From Phocaeicola coprophilus (GTDB taxonomy: Bacteria; Bacteroidota; Bacteroidia; Bacteroidales; Bacteroidaceae): a stretch of 64,000 nt of DNA. Shown here piece after piece: positions 1 to 9,066 of the stretch. Each line of letters begins with the position of its first letter. Position 1 is the first letter of the stretch. The DNA is taken from NCBI GenBank assembly GCA_016900015.1, contig JACJJM010000004.1, positions 62,001 through 126,000 of the forward strand, given 5' to 3'. Below the pieces are notes generated by a model that worked only from the letters and a program-made list of their open reading frames with translations, searched no databases and was not told the DNA's origin. The position numbers and the translations under genes are program-made.

Positions 1-11
1 GCAAAGAACAA

Positions 12-1172
12 CTATTGCACTTGCCGTTGCTGTTCTGCATTATATCTGCTTCCCATTACAGGAATTGCGCTGACCAAATGCTCCAACTCAGTCCATTCCT
101 CTGACGTAAGACTGAAATCCAAAGCACGTAGATTTTCTTCCAGATGAGACAACTTGGTTGTCCCGGGAATAGGCACAATCCATGATGCCTTTTGAAGTAG
201 CCAACCTAGTGCCAGCTGTGCCGAAGTCATGCCCCGTTCACGCCCAAAGCGTTGCAAGACATTTACTATCCGATAATTGGCACGCATCGCTTCAGGAGTA
301 AAACGAGGCAATGTGTTGCGGTTATCATTATCCGGGTCAAACTGTGTATATTCATTCAAATCTCCTCCAAGAAACCCACGATTCATCGGACTATAAGGCA
401 CAAAGCCAATCCCCAACTCGCGGCAGACATCAAGGACGCCGTTCGTTTCCACGTCACGATGCATCAAGTGATATTCGCTCTGGATAGCTGTGAGCGGGCA
501 GACGGCATGTGCTTTACGGATTGTATCAGCATTGACTTCACACATCCCCCAATGCAGGACTTTCCCTTCTTTCATCAAGTCCTGAATGGTCCCCGCCACA
601 TCCTCGACCGGCGTATGGGAATCAAAGCGATGCTGATAAAACATCGGAATCACATCCGTACGCAGCCGCTTAAGTGATTCTTCACAATAGCGGCGGATTG
701 TCGCCGGATGACTATCCTGCCGGCCTGTAGCCCTGCCGTCGATGACTTCATGGCCGAACTTTGTCGTCACATTTACCTTGCCACGAAACTCACCCAATGC
801 TTCGCCGGCCAATTCTTCGTTGTTCAGTGGACCATAGATGATGGCCGTATCAAACAGCGTAACACCTCTGTCCATCGCCTCATGCAGCAAACGGATACAT
901 TGCTTCTTGTCAGGATGCTGGCTTCTGTTATACGTCATCCCCATCACGCCAAAACCCAAGGCGGACACTTCAAATGCAGCCTTACCTGTTCCCAGTATGC
1001 GATGTGGCAAGCCGTTTCCCCGTTCTTTGACTGACGCACTACTACCGGAAACGGCCTGATTGGCAGCTTGCAGCTTGTCCCATGCCGGAGTCACGGCCAA
1101 TGCCGTCCCGACGGTCGCCGCATATTTCAAAAATCCCCTGCGGCTCAAATGCTTTTTACTAGAATCTTCCAT
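12..1172 (-). CDS. Tat-exported aldo/keto reductase
   Basis: NAD(P)H-dependent oxidoreductase of the aldo/keto reductase superfamily, 386 aa; substrate unknown. Residues 9-30 form a twin-arginine signal (SRRGFLK, then a hydrophobic stretch), so the enzyme probably folds with cofactor and is exported. The mature part shows family marks: DTAIIYG with the catalytic Asp and Tyr, the Lys in VTTKFG, the His in FYQHRFD, and a C-terminal cofactor-binding region around VPIPGTTKLSHLEENL. The gene stands alone. A possible TATCTTTG -7 element lies upstream at 1208-1215 on the minus strand, without a clear -33 box. Confidence 0.9.
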   Translation of the reverse strand: MEDSSKKHLSRRGFLKYAATVGTALAVTPAWDKLQAANQAVSGSSASVKERGNGLPHRILGTGKAAFEVSALGFGVMGMTYNRSQHPDKKQCIRLLHEAMDRGVTLFDTAIIYGPLNNEELAGEALGEFRGKVNVTTKFGHEVIDGRATGRQDSHPATIRRYCEESLKRLRTDVIPMFYQHRFDSHTPVEDVAGTIQDLMKEGKVLHWGMCEVNADTIRKAHAVCPLTAIQSEYHLMHRDVETNGVLDVCRELGIGFVPYSPMNRGFLGGDLNEYTQFDPDNDNRNTLPRFTPEAMRANYRIVNVLQRFGRERGMTSAQLALGWLLQKASWIVPIPGTTKLSHLEENLRALDFSLTSEEWTELEHLVSAIPVMGSRYNAEQQRQVQ

Positions 1173-1650
1173 AACAATCCTACATTTTTATTGTTTATCA
1201 CACACTGCAAAGATAGAGGAAGCGTAGTTAATAAACTTTGCTAGGCAGCTCAATCTGTTTTGCTCACCAGCTCAAATGCTCTTACCGAAGCTATTGCATG
1301 TATCCTGGTCGTCAGTATAAGGCTGAAACAATATTCACCGCCTCAAATCTTGATTGCATATTTACGAGAACAAAATGTCACCATCAGATGCAATACCCAA
1401 CCGAATACAACTCCATACTCTCCAACAGGAATAGCAAAACACATCAGCTTCCGGGCCGGCTCCAGGGTAAGCTCGGACGGAAACCAGACTAGGCAAGCGC
1501 CGAGTCTATAGCCAGGTCGGACGCCCTTAACAAGCATAAGGGAAACTACCGACAGATGCATCCGACAGATTGCAGGCTATATGATTAGCCCCTATCAAAT
1601 GTAAATATTTACTCAAATATCATACTCACTAAAGACAAGGCATTTTCTCT

Positions 1651-1755
1651 TCGGGGATTGACGACAGTCTCGTGGGAGTTCAACGAGATGCTCGTCGGGG
1701 TTTAATGAGGCCCTCGTTGGGGTTTGACGAGGAGGTCGTTAGGGTTCAACGATAA
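1651..1755. repeat. 22-nt palindromic tandem array A
   Basis: About four and a half degenerate units. The TCGT anchor recurs at 1670, 1692, 1714 and 1736, exactly 22 nt apart, with a weaker unit before it at 1651. Unit consensus is roughly TCGTNGGGGTTTNACGAG plus 4 nt. The end of one unit and the start of the next form a small palindrome such as ACGAG-ATG-CTCGT. No sequence is shared with the other arrays in the window, but period and design are the same. Confidence 0.75.
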
Positions 1756-2026
1756 AGTATTATAAATCAAATAATTGCAAATAGCTCTTATGAAAGATGA
1801 GCCATAATCCATCAAAGTCAATTTGTCTGAATATTTCAAACTTCGACATAACAGGTTGTACAGTTCTACGAACGAGAATGATAGGCCTGACAGACGAACA
1901 AGAAGATTGAAGCCGTGCACGGAGCGAAGCCGTCCGACAGTACAAACAGAATCCCGGCAAGCGCGTAATCCTCAGCTGACTTATTCAATTCTGCACATTT
2001 CCTGCCATAATCTCACAGAAATATTG

Positions 2027-2034
2027 TAAGTTTG
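2027..2034 (+). promoter_or_regulatory. ftsK -7 promoter element
   Basis: TAAGTTTG matches the Bacteroidetes -7 consensus TAnnTTTG. No good -33 box is visible. Transcription should begin about 7 nt downstream, so the ATG at 2032 lies inside the promoter and cannot be the start. The ATG at 2062 is preferred. Confidence 0.5.
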
Positions 2035-2061
2035 CATAAAAATCAAAATGCTAAAGGCGTC

Positions 2062-4560
2062 ATGACACAGAAAAAAACAGGAACAACCTCTACTTCTACA
2101 ATAACCAAGGGTGCTTCAACTCTACGAAACATTATTCATTTCCTGCAAGGTGAAAACTTTCAATTCATCATTGGACTGCTATCTCTCATCTTTGCAGTAT
2201 TTCTATTGGTCTCTTTCACTTCATTCTTTTTCACCGGGGCATCCGACCAAAGCATCGTGACCGACCCCGAACCGGGAGAATTGCTATCTACAGACAATCA
2301 TATTCAAAACTCGACAGGAGCGCGCGGAGCCGTCTTGGCTGAATTCTTTATCAACAGATGTTTCGGTCTTGCCGCCTATTTCATCGTTCTCTTTTTAATC
2401 GTCGCCGGACTGCGGCTCATGAAGGCTTATCGTTTCCGCTTGTGGAAATGGTTCTTAAGCTGTGTCCTGCTCATGATATGGACTTCCATCTTTTTGGGAT
2501 TCTTATTTGAAAACAACATCCTGAACAGCTTCATCTATCCGGGCGGCTTGCATGGATACAATGTCAGCCGATGGTTGTGCTCACAAATCGGGCACATCGG
2601 TGTCGCCCTTTTGCTTTTGGGAGTGGCATTAATCTATCTGGTATATATGAGCAATGCGACAATCCGCATCATACGGCGTTGTATTCATCCGTCCTTCAAA
2701 TCCACAAAGTCCCAACCGAGTCCTGTCGAGAAAAAAGCAGAGCAAGAACCGGCCGTCACCCATCCGGAGGAAACGGTAACGGAAGACAGCGAAAAAGACG
2801 ATACACCGGCTGACAATCCGGAATCAACATTGACATTTGAATTGGACACGAAACCTTCGTCAACCAACCAGTCCACCATAGAGAGCACTACAACAGTCAA
2901 AGAAAGTGCCTCTACGGCTCATGACGAAGAAAAAAAAAGCTCTTTCCTGAATAAGGAGACGACTGTACCATCTCAAAAAGAACCGGAATTCAACATAAAC
3001 ATACCAGCGGACGAAGAAGAGACAGCGTATGTGAAACAACTTCCGCCCTATAATCCTCGACTCGACTTGGAAAACTACCATGCACCGACTGTCGACTTAC
3101 TGAAGAAATATGAAGACAATGCTCCTTCTATCGACCGCAACGAATTGGAAGCTAACAAAGACCGCATCATAGAGGTGCTTCGCAGTTTCGGGGTGGAAAT
3201 CTCGTCCATCAATGCGACTGTCGGTCCGACTGTGACACTCTACGAAATCACGCCCGCACAAGGTGTACGCATTGCCAAAATCCGCAATTTGGGCAGTGAC
3301 ATAGCCTTGAGCCTGGCAGCTAAGGGCATCCGCATCATCGCCCCCATCCCCGGAAAAGGGACTATCGGCATCGAAGTCCCGAATTCCAAACCGCGCATTG
3401 TGCCTATGCGTGACATCATAGCAGACAAAAAATTTCAGGAATCGACGCTGGAACTTCCGATTGCACTTGGCAAGACTATCACAAACAATGTCTACATCGC
3501 TGACTTGTGCAAAATGCCACATATATTGGTCGCAGGCGCCACTGGTCAAGGAAAATCCGTAGGCCTGAACGCCATCATCACTTCGCTGCTCTACAAGAAA
3601 CATCCTGCGGAACTGAAGTTTGTCATGGTCGATCCGAAGATGGTGGAATTCAGCATGTATAATCCGATAGAAAAACATTTCCTGGCAAAACTTCCAGACG
3701 GAGAAGAAGCCATCATCACAGACCCGACCAAAGTGGTTCAGACACTTCAATCGCTTTGCGTCGAAATGGACAACCGCTACGAACTATTGAAAGCGGCCAA
3801 TGTCCGACAAATCAAAGAATATAATCAAAAATTCATCAATCGACAATTGAATCCGGAAAAGGGGCACAAATTCCTGCCTTATATAGTGGTCATTATCGAC
3901 GAGTTCGGCGATTTAATCATGACTGCCGGCAAAGAAATCGAAACTCCGATAGCACGCATTGCACAAAAGGCACGTGCCGTAGGCATACACATGATCATAG
4001 CGACCCAACGTCCGGCAGCCAACATTATTACGGGTGTCATCCGTGCAAACTTCCCTGCCCGCATCGCATTCAAAGTGTCAACGATGATGGAATCGCGCAT
4101 CATTCTGGACACTCCGGGTGCTGAACAACTTATCGGCCGCGGCGATATGCTCATCTCACAAGGCAACGAGCTGACACGAATCCAATGTGCCTTTGTCGAT
4201 ACGCCCGAAGTAGAAAGCATCGCTGAATATATCAGCCACCAACAAGGCTATCCGTCAGCATTCTACCTGCCGGAATATGTGGGGGATGAGAGTGAAGGCA
4301 GCGTAAACGAAGTGGATATGAACCGGCTCGACCCGCTGTTTGCCGACGCGGCACGCCTGATCGTCAGCTACCAGCAGGGGTCGACATCGCTCATCCAGCG
4401 CAAATTTTCCATCGGATACAATCGCGCAGGCCGCATCATGGACCAATTGGAACATGCGGGCATTGTCGGTCCCAGTGAAGGAAGCAAAGCGCGTCAAGTC
4501 ATGTGCATTAGTCTGGACGACTTGGAGACCCGACTATCCAATCTGAACAACACCATTTGA
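2062..4560 (+). CDS. ftsK: DNA translocase FtsK/SpoIIIE
   Basis: Septal ATP-driven DNA pump that moves chromosome ends and aids dimer resolution at division. 832 aa from the ATG at 2062 (MTQKKTG); an in-frame ATG at 2032 overlaps the promoter. Four hydrophobic segments in the first 200 residues anchor it in the membrane. A Pro/Glu/Ser/Thr-rich linker (about 215-310) follows, then the motor with Walker A GATGQGKSVGLN near residue 495 and Walker B IVVIIDEFGDL. The last 65 residues are the winged-helix gamma domain that reads KOPS-type sites. lolA follows 15 nt downstream, so the two are probably co-transcribed. Confidence 0.95.
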   Translation: MTQKKTGTTSTSTITKGASTLRNIIHFLQGENFQFIIGLLSLIFAVFLLVSFTSFFFTGASDQSIVTDPEPGELLSTDNHIQNSTGARGAVLAEFFINRCFGLAAYFIVLFLIVAGLRLMKAYRFRLWKWFLSCVLLMIWTSIFLGFLFENNILNSFIYPGGLHGYNVSRWLCSQIGHIGVALLLLGVALIYLVYMSNATIRIIRRCIHPSFKSTKSQPSPVEKKAEQEPAVTHPEETVTEDSEKDDTPADNPESTLTFELDTKPSSTNQSTIESTTTVKESASTAHDEEKKSSFLNKETTVPSQKEPEFNINIPADEEETAYVKQLPPYNPRLDLENYHAPTVDLLKKYEDNAPSIDRNELEANKDRIIEVLRSFGVEISSINATVGPTVTLYEITPAQGVRIAKIRNLGSDIALSLAAKGIRIIAPIPGKGTIGIEVPNSKPRIVPMRDIIADKKFQESTLELPIALGKTITNNVYIADLCKMPHILVAGATGQGKSVGLNAIITSLLYKKHPAELKFVMVDPKMVEFSMYNPIEKHFLAKLPDGEEAIITDPTKVVQTLQSLCVEMDNRYELLKAANVRQIKEYNQKFINRQLNPEKGHKFLPYIVVIIDEFGDLIMTAGKEIETPIARIAQKARAVGIHMIIATQRPAANIITGVIRANFPARIAFKVSTMMESRIILDTPGAEQLIGRGDMLISQGNELTRIQCAFVDTPEVESIAEYISHQQGYPSAFYLPEYVGDESEGSVNEVDMNRLDPLFADAARLIVSYQQGSTSLIQRKFSIGYNRAGRIMDQLEHAGIVGPSEGSKARQVMCISLDDLETRLSNLNNTI

Positions 4561-4575
4561 TAAAATCTGAAAATC

Positions 4576-5223
4576 ATGTACTACAAAAGACTAAGACTGC
4601 TGTTATTAAGCTTATGCTGTCTGACATGTTTCATCGAAACGCAGGCACAAAAAGACACACGTGCACGTCAAATACTCGACCGCACAGCTGCCATCTTCGC
4701 ACAAGGTGGCGTGCAAGTCAGCTTTTCCATCCAAACAAACACCCCGGGGAGTGCTTCCATGAAAGGCACAATCCTCATCAAAGGAGATAAGTTTCAACTG
4801 GAAACCCCTTCAACCATCACATGGTTTGACGGGAAAACCCAATGGAGCTACTTGGTGGACAACCAGGAAGTGAACATCAGCAATCCGACTCCAGAGGAAC
4901 TGCAAAGCATCAATCCGTATTCCTTTATTGGACTATACAAACAAGGTTACCAATACCACATCGGACCATTGAAGCAATATAAGGGCAACAACATCACAGA
5001 AATCAATCTGCAAGCAGAAAACCCGCAACAGAACATCCAACATGCGACATTATACGTAAGTAACAAAGACGGACAGCCTTTTTTTATTAAAATAACAGAT
5101 TGCAACAAAAATACCAACAGCATAGAGATCAACTCACTAAAAAAAGGCTTAAATTTGCCCGACAATCGATTCGTGTTTGACAAAAAGAAATATCCTCAAG
5201 CAGAGATAATCGATTTGCGATAA
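4576..5223 (+). CDS. lolA: LolA-like outer-membrane lipoprotein carrier
   Basis: Periplasmic carrier that takes lipoproteins released by LolCDE to the outer membrane. 215 aa with an N-terminal signal peptide (hydrophobic LLLLSLCCLTCFIETQAQ, likely cut after QAQ). The body is LolA-like: a beta-rich protein with GTILIKGDKFQLETPSTITWFDGKTQW, the central strands of the lipid-binding half barrel. It sits 15 nt after ftsK and 36 nt before trxB. The family is divergent, so the name rests on fold-level resemblance. Confidence 0.82.
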   Translation: MYYKRLRLLLLSLCCLTCFIETQAQKDTRARQILDRTAAIFAQGGVQVSFSIQTNTPGSASMKGTILIKGDKFQLETPSTITWFDGKTQWSYLVDNQEVNISNPTPEELQSINPYSFIGLYKQGYQYHIGPLKQYKGNNITEINLQAENPQQNIQHATLYVSNKDGQPFFIKITDCNKNTNSIEINSLKKGLNLPDNRFVFDKKKYPQAEIIDLR

Positions 5224-5259
5224 GAACGAAAGAACAATTTTAAAATAAAACAATGTAAT

Positions 5260-6204
5260 ATGAGTACAGAAAGAGTTAGATGCTTGATTATTGGTTCAGG
5301 GCCTGCAGGCTACACTGCTGCTATCTATACAGGCCGTGCCAACATCGCACCGGTTTTATACGAAGGCATACAACCGGGAGGACAATTAACCATTACGACA
5401 GAAGTGGAGAATTTCCCGGGTTATCCGGAAGGAGTCAGCGGAACACAGCTTATGGAAGATATTCGCAAACAAGCAGAACGTTTTGGTGCTGACATCCGTA
5501 GCGGCATTGCCGTAGCTGCTGATTTAAGCAAAGCTCCCTACAAAATCACCATCGATGACGGAAAAATCATCGAAGCCGACACCGTAATCATCAGCACGGG
5601 TGCCACTGCTAAATATCTGGGGCTGGACGATGAGAAAAAATATGCTGGAATGGGCGTCAGCGCATGTGCCACATGCGACGGTTTCTTCTATCGCAAGAAA
5701 GTGGTAGCCGTCGTCGGAGGTGGAGACACAGCTTGCGAAGAAGCAACCTATTTATCCGGACTTGCATCAAAAGTCTACCTGATTGTCCGCAAACCATACT
5801 TGCGTGCTTCGAAAATCATGCAGGAACGTGTCTTGAACAATCCGAAAATCGAAGTATTGTTCGAACACAACACAGTGGGTCTTTTTGGCGAAAATGGCGT
5901 AGAAGGTGCCCATGTGGTATACAAGATGGGCACTCCGGAAGAGAAACGTTACGATATAGCCATCGACGGTTTCTTCCTCGCTATCGGACACAAGCCCAAC
6001 TCTGACATCTTCAAGCCTTATGTTGACACCGACGAAGTGGGCTACATCATCACGGAAGGTGCCACACCACGCACAAAAGTTCCTGGAGTGTTTGCAGCCG
6101 GCGACGTGGCTGACCCGCACTATCGTCAAGCCATTACAGCAGCAGCCAGCGGCTGTAAAGCTGCCATCGAAGTCGAAAGATACTTGAACGAACACGGATT
6201 ATAA
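5260..6204 (+). CDS. trxB: thioredoxin reductase
   Basis: NADPH:thioredoxin oxidoreductase, a cytoplasmic FAD enzyme, 314 aa, the usual length for the low-molecular-weight class. The FAD-binding GSGPAGYTAAIY is at the N terminus, the redox-active CATC pair sits near residues 135-138, the NADPH-binding GGGDTACEEA near 153-162, and the second FAD motif GVFAAGDV near the C terminus. It is the last gene of the ftsK-lolA-trxB run and is followed by a strong hairpin at 6224-6269. Confidence 0.97.
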   Translation: MSTERVRCLIIGSGPAGYTAAIYTGRANIAPVLYEGIQPGGQLTITTEVENFPGYPEGVSGTQLMEDIRKQAERFGADIRSGIAVAADLSKAPYKITIDDGKIIEADTVIISTGATAKYLGLDDEKKYAGMGVSACATCDGFFYRKKVVAVVGGGDTACEEATYLSGLASKVYLIVRKPYLRASKIMQERVLNNPKIEVLFEHNTVGLFGENGVEGAHVVYKMGTPEEKRYDIAIDGFFLAIGHKPNSDIFKPYVDTDEVGYIITEGATPRTKVPGVFAAGDVADPHYRQAITAAASGCKAAIEVERYLNEHGL

Positions 6205-6223
6205 CAACATCCACCCCATACAC

Positions 6224-6269
6224 GAGGATGTGTCATACAAGTAATACAAACGCTTTATGACACATCCTC
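6224..6269 (+). terminator. terminator after trxB
   Basis: A perfect 14-bp stem (6224-6237 with 6256-6269) around an 18-nt loop, beginning 19 nt after the trxB stop. There is no long U-run, which is common for Bacteroidetes. Confidence 0.75.
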
Positions 6270-6303
6270 ATTCATTTTCGAATTCCTCAAACCTACTCTA
6301 ACA

Positions 6304-6819
6304 ATGAAGCTCACCACATTGTCTACATGTTTCTGCTTGCTGTTGCTCGGCCTGCTCTCCTCATGCCGAAGCGCCGCACCGGCTTATGACTACCGGACAT
6401 TGGCACGAGCAGGCATTGCTCTGGGCATAGACATCGACCAGGATGACAATCATAAACTCTATGTCGAAGCAGCCAAATGGCTGGGAGTGCCTTATCGAAA
6501 CGGAGGCAACAGCAAAAGAGGCATCGACTGCTCCGGGCTGACATGTGCTATATATAATAAGGTGTACCGGCACAAACTGGAACGTACGAGCGACGGGCAA
6601 TTAAAACACGACTGCCGGAAAATCAGCAAACGCCAACTGCAAGAAGGCGACTTGGTATTCTTCCACGGGAAACGCTCCCGACGAACAGCCAACCACGTCG
6701 GAGTGTATCTGAAAGACAATAAATTTATCCACGCCAGCTCCAGCCGGGGAGTCATCGTCAGCGATTTGGACGAAACCTACTGGAAGCGTTATTGGCTCGC
6801 CGGAGGACGTGCCAAATAA
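6304..6819 (+). CDS. NlpC/P60 lipoprotein (cell-wall peptidase)
   Basis: Predicted gamma-D-glutamyl-diamino acid endopeptidase acting on peptidoglycan peptides; 171 aa. The signal ends in a lipobox with Cys at residue 21 (LLSSC), so it should be lipid-anchored. The single NlpC/P60 domain shows the catalytic Cys in GIDCSGL, the catalytic His in NHVGVYL, and the polar third residue near FIHASSSRGV. It is monocistronic between hairpins at 6224-6269 and 6831-6848. The start follows the trxB terminator directly and gives a proper signal peptide. Confidence 0.92.
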   Translation: MKLTTLSTCFCLLLLGLLSSCRSAAPAYDYRTLARAGIALGIDIDQDDNHKLYVEAAKWLGVPYRNGGNSKRGIDCSGLTCAIYNKVYRHKLERTSDGQLKHDCRKISKRQLQEGDLVFFHGKRSRRTANHVGVYLKDNKFIHASSSRGVIVSDLDETYWKRYWLAGGRAK

Positions 6820-6830
6820 CATTTATTAGC

Positions 6831-6848
6831 ACCAAGAAGAGTCTTGGT
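6831..6848 (+). terminator. weak hairpin after NlpC/P60 gene
   Basis: A 7-bp stem ACCAAGA/TCTTGGT with a 4-nt loop, 11 nt after the stop. A purine-rich tract follows rather than U residues, so its role as terminator is uncertain. Confidence 0.35.
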
Positions 6849-6871
6849 AAGAAAAAAAACAAAGATCAACA

Positions 6872-6903
6872 TTTGGGAATATCAAGCATTTAGTGTAATT
6901 TTG
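6872..6903 (+). promoter_or_regulatory. rplU-rpmA promoter
   Basis: TTTG at 6872-6875, a 20-nt spacer, then TAATTTTG at 6896-6903: a complete Bacteroidetes promoter. Transcription should begin near 6910, giving a leader of about 85 nt before rplU. Confidence 0.8.
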
Positions 6904-6936
6904 CGCCCGATTTAGTCCGTATGGGTTCGAAGAAGC

Positions 6937-6959
6937 AACTTCAGACTGGAGCTGAAGTT
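6937..6959 (+). promoter_or_regulatory. hairpin in the rplU mRNA leader
   Basis: A perfect 8-bp stem AACTTCAG/CTGAAGTT with a 7-nt loop, inside the L21-L27 leader and 36 nt before the rplU start. Ribosomal protein operons often use leader structures for autoregulation; whether this one does is an inference. Confidence 0.4.
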
Positions 6960-6995
6960 CACCTGGCGGAGAAACCGTTTAAATATATAAGAAAA

Positions 6996-7313
6996 ATGTA
7001 CGTAATCGTAGAAATTAACGGACAACAGTTCAAAGTGGAAGAAGGCAAGAAGCTGTTTGTACACCACATCCAGAATGCTGAAAACGGCGCAACTGTTGAA
7101 TTTGACAAAGTGTTGTTGGTAGACAACAATGGTAGTGTAACCGTGGGTACTCCCACTGTCGAAGGCGCAAAGGTGGTTTGCGAAGTAGCATCACCCCTGG
7201 TGAAAGGCGACAAAGTGCTGGTATTCCACAAGAAGAGAAGAAAAGGCTACAGAAAGTTGAACGGTCACCGTCAACAATTTACAGAGTTGAGAATCAAACA
7301 AGTTATTGCTTAA
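6996..7313 (+). CDS. rplU: 50S ribosomal protein L21
   Basis: Structural protein of the large ribosomal subunit that binds 23S rRNA. 105 aa from the ATG at 6996 ([19 protein letters not shown]), matching the conserved L21 N terminus. An in-frame ATG 75 nt upstream at 6921 would add 25 residues that overlap the leader hairpin and is not used in the family. The C-terminal L21 signature is [16 protein letters not shown]. rpmA follows 20 nt later. Confidence 0.98.
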   Translation: MYVIVEINGQQFKVEEGKKLFVHHIQNAENGATVEFDKVLLVDNNGSVTVGTPTVEGAKVVCEVASPLVKGDKVLVFHKKRRKGYRKLNGHRQQFTELRIKQVIA

Positions 7314-7333
7314 TCATTAAAAACTAAAAGACA

Positions 7334-7597
7334 ATGGCACATAAAAAAGGTGTTGGTAGTTCTAAGAACGGCCGTGAATCAGCTAGCAAAAGATTAGGCG
7401 TAAAGATATTCGGTGGACAAGCTTGCAAAGCAGGTAATATCATTGTTCGTCAAAGAGGAACAGTCCACAATCCGGGTGAAAACATCGGAATGGGTAGCGA
7501 CCACACTCTTTACGCATTAGTAGATGGTACTGTATGCTTCAAGAAAGGTCGTAACGACAAGAGTTACGTCTCTGTAATTCCCGCAGCTGAAGCATAA
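7334..7597 (+). CDS. rpmA: 50S ribosomal protein L27
   Basis: Ribosomal protein whose N-terminal tail reaches the peptidyl transferase centre. 87 aa. It begins [16 protein letters not shown], with the family signature [16 protein letters not shown] near residues 28-43. It lacks the cleavable N-terminal extension known from Firmicutes and Fusobacteria. Second gene of the rplU-rpmA operon, closed by the terminator at 7628-7658. Confidence 0.98.
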   Translation: MAHKKGVGSSKNGRESASKRLGVKIFGGQACKAGNIIVRQRGTVHNPGENIGMGSDHTLYALVDGTVCFKKGRNDKSYVSVIPAAEA

Positions 7598-7627
7598 ACT
7601 TCACATCATACTGAAAAAACTTATCGA

Positions 7628-7658
7628 AAGGCCCATGGATTTTCCGTGGGCCTTCGTT
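7628..7658 (+). terminator. rplU-rpmA terminator
   Basis: An 11-bp stem with one G-U pair (7628-7638 with 7644-7654), a 5-nt loop, and a short T-containing tail. It starts 31 nt after the rpmA stop. Confidence 0.8.
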
Positions 7659-7687
7659 GTTCAATCACAAGGGAACACCTATCTTTG
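7656..7687 (+). promoter_or_regulatory. serS promoter
   Basis: GTTG at 7656-7659, 20 nt, TATCTTTG at 7680-7687. This fixes the serS start at the ATG at 7717; the in-frame ATG at 7657 lies within the promoter. Confidence 0.7.
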
Positions 7688-7716
7688 CACATACTTTTCA
7701 TTCAAGACTTACAGAT

Positions 7717-8991
7717 ATGCTTACCATCAAACAAATTACAGAAGACACGGACAAAGCTATCCGCGCGCTGGAGAAGAAACACTTCAAACACGCCAAGGAG
7801 ACCATCGCAGAAGTAATCCGACTAAACGATAAACGCAAGGCCGCACAGGCACAGCTCGACAGCAACCTGGCTGAAATAAATGCCACATCGAAAAACATCG
7901 GACGACTGATGAAGGAAGGCAAGAAGGAAGAAGCCGAAGCGGCCAAGCAGCGTGTCGCACTCATCAAGGAAACCAACAAGACGCTCGAAGAGGACAAGGA
8001 CGGCGCATTCAAGCAAATGCAAGACCTGCTCTACACCATCCCCAACCTGCCATACGACGAAGTGCCCGAAGGAGAAACTGCGGCCGACAACCTCGTCGTC
8101 AAGACCGGAGGACTGGAAACCGAGCTTCCTAAGAACGCACTCCCGCACTGGGAGCTTGCCAAGAAATACGACCTCATCGACTTCGACCTCGGCGTGAAAA
8201 TCACCGGAGCCGGATTCCCCGTATATAAAGGAAAAGGAGCACGGCTCCAACGTGCACTCATCAACTTCTTCCTCGACGAGGCACAAGCTGCCGGATACAC
8301 CGAAATCGTCCCCCCGACCGTCGTCAACTCCGCATCCGGATACGGCACAGGACAACTACCCGACAAGGAAGGACAGATGTACCACTGCGAGCAGGACGAC
8401 CTCTACCTCATACCGACTGCCGAAGTGCCCGTCACCAACATCTACCGCGACGTCATACTCGACGAAAAAGAACTCCCCATAAAGAACTGCGCATACACGC
8501 AGTGTTTCCGCCGCGAAGCCGGCTCCTACGGCAAGGAAGTCCGAGGGCTCAACCGACTCCACGAATTCTCCAAAGTCGAGCTCGTGCGCATCGACCGCCC
8601 CGAACACTCCCGCCAGTCACACCAGGAAATGCTCGACCACGTCGAAGGACTCCTGCGCAAGCTCGAACTCCCCTACCGCATCCTGCGGCTCTGCGGAGGA
8701 GACATGAGCTTCACCTCGGCCATCTGCTACGACTTCGAAGTCTATTCCGAAGCACAGGGACGCTGGCTCGAAGTCAGCTCCGTCTCCAACTTCGACACCT
8801 ACCAGGCCAACCGGCTCAAATGCCGCTACCGCACGGCTGACAAGAAAATCGAACTGTGCCACACGCTCAACGGCTCCGCACTCGCACTGCCACGCATCGT
8901 CGCCGCACTGCTCGAAAACAACCAGACACCCGAAGGCATCCGCATACCGAAAGCCCTCGTCCCCTACTGCGGATTCGAACGCATTGACTAA
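7717..8991 (+). CDS. serS: seryl-tRNA synthetase
   Basis: Class II aminoacyl-tRNA synthetase charging tRNA-Ser; 424 aa, the normal length. Residues 1-105 form the long antiparallel coiled-coil arm rich in Lys and Glu that holds the long variable arm of tRNA-Ser. The catalytic core shows motif 2 (QCFRREAGSYGKEVRGLNR) and motif 3 (LNGSALALPRIVAALLENNQ). Codons become strongly C/G-ending from the middle of the gene onward, part of a GC-rich block that also covers the next genes. A hairpin at 9012-9045 ends it. Confidence 0.97.
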   Translation: MLTIKQITEDTDKAIRALEKKHFKHAKETIAEVIRLNDKRKAAQAQLDSNLAEINATSKNIGRLMKEGKKEEAEAAKQRVALIKETNKTLEEDKDGAFKQMQDLLYTIPNLPYDEVPEGETAADNLVVKTGGLETELPKNALPHWELAKKYDLIDFDLGVKITGAGFPVYKGKGARLQRALINFFLDEAQAAGYTEIVPPTVVNSASGYGTGQLPDKEGQMYHCEQDDLYLIPTAEVPVTNIYRDVILDEKELPIKNCAYTQCFRREAGSYGKEVRGLNRLHEFSKVELVRIDRPEHSRQSHQEMLDHVEGLLRKLELPYRILRLCGGDMSFTSAICYDFEVYSEAQGRWLEVSSVSNFDTYQANRLKCRYRTADKKIELCHTLNGSALALPRIVAALLENNQTPEGIRIPKALVPYCGFERID

Positions 8992-9011
8992 ACACATATC
9001 GTCACTCACCG

Positions 9012-9050
9012 AAAAGCACGGACCGCCTTCATGGCCCGTGCTTTTCTCTT
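9012..9050 (+). terminator. serS terminator
   Basis: A perfect 10-bp stem AAAAGCACGG/CCGTGCTTTT (9012-9021 with 9036-9045) with a T-rich tail. It covers the in-frame ATG at 9031, which argues that the next gene starts at 9067. Confidence 0.85.
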
Positions 9051-9066
9051 AAAACAATCCCACACT

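Larger units (their letters stand above)
1173..2061. other. 889-nt divergent intergenic region
   Basis: The space between the divergent aldo/keto reductase and ftsK genes. Short open frames occur on both strands, but none has a recognisable protein or a convincing start. What it does hold is a 22-nt palindromic tandem array (1651-1755), a possible reductase promoter near 1208, and the ftsK -7 element at 2027. I see nothing else supportable. Confidence 0.6.

Noticed and set aside
1343-1561. Possible 72-aa minus-strand protein
   Set aside because: No recognisable motif, promoter or ribosome binding site.
7657-7716. 20-residue N-terminal extension of SerRS
   Set aside because: The upstream ATG lies in the promoter, and the family N terminus begins at MLTIKQI.
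9031-9066. Earlier start of threonine aldolase at 9031
   Set aside because: It lies within the serS terminator hairpin.
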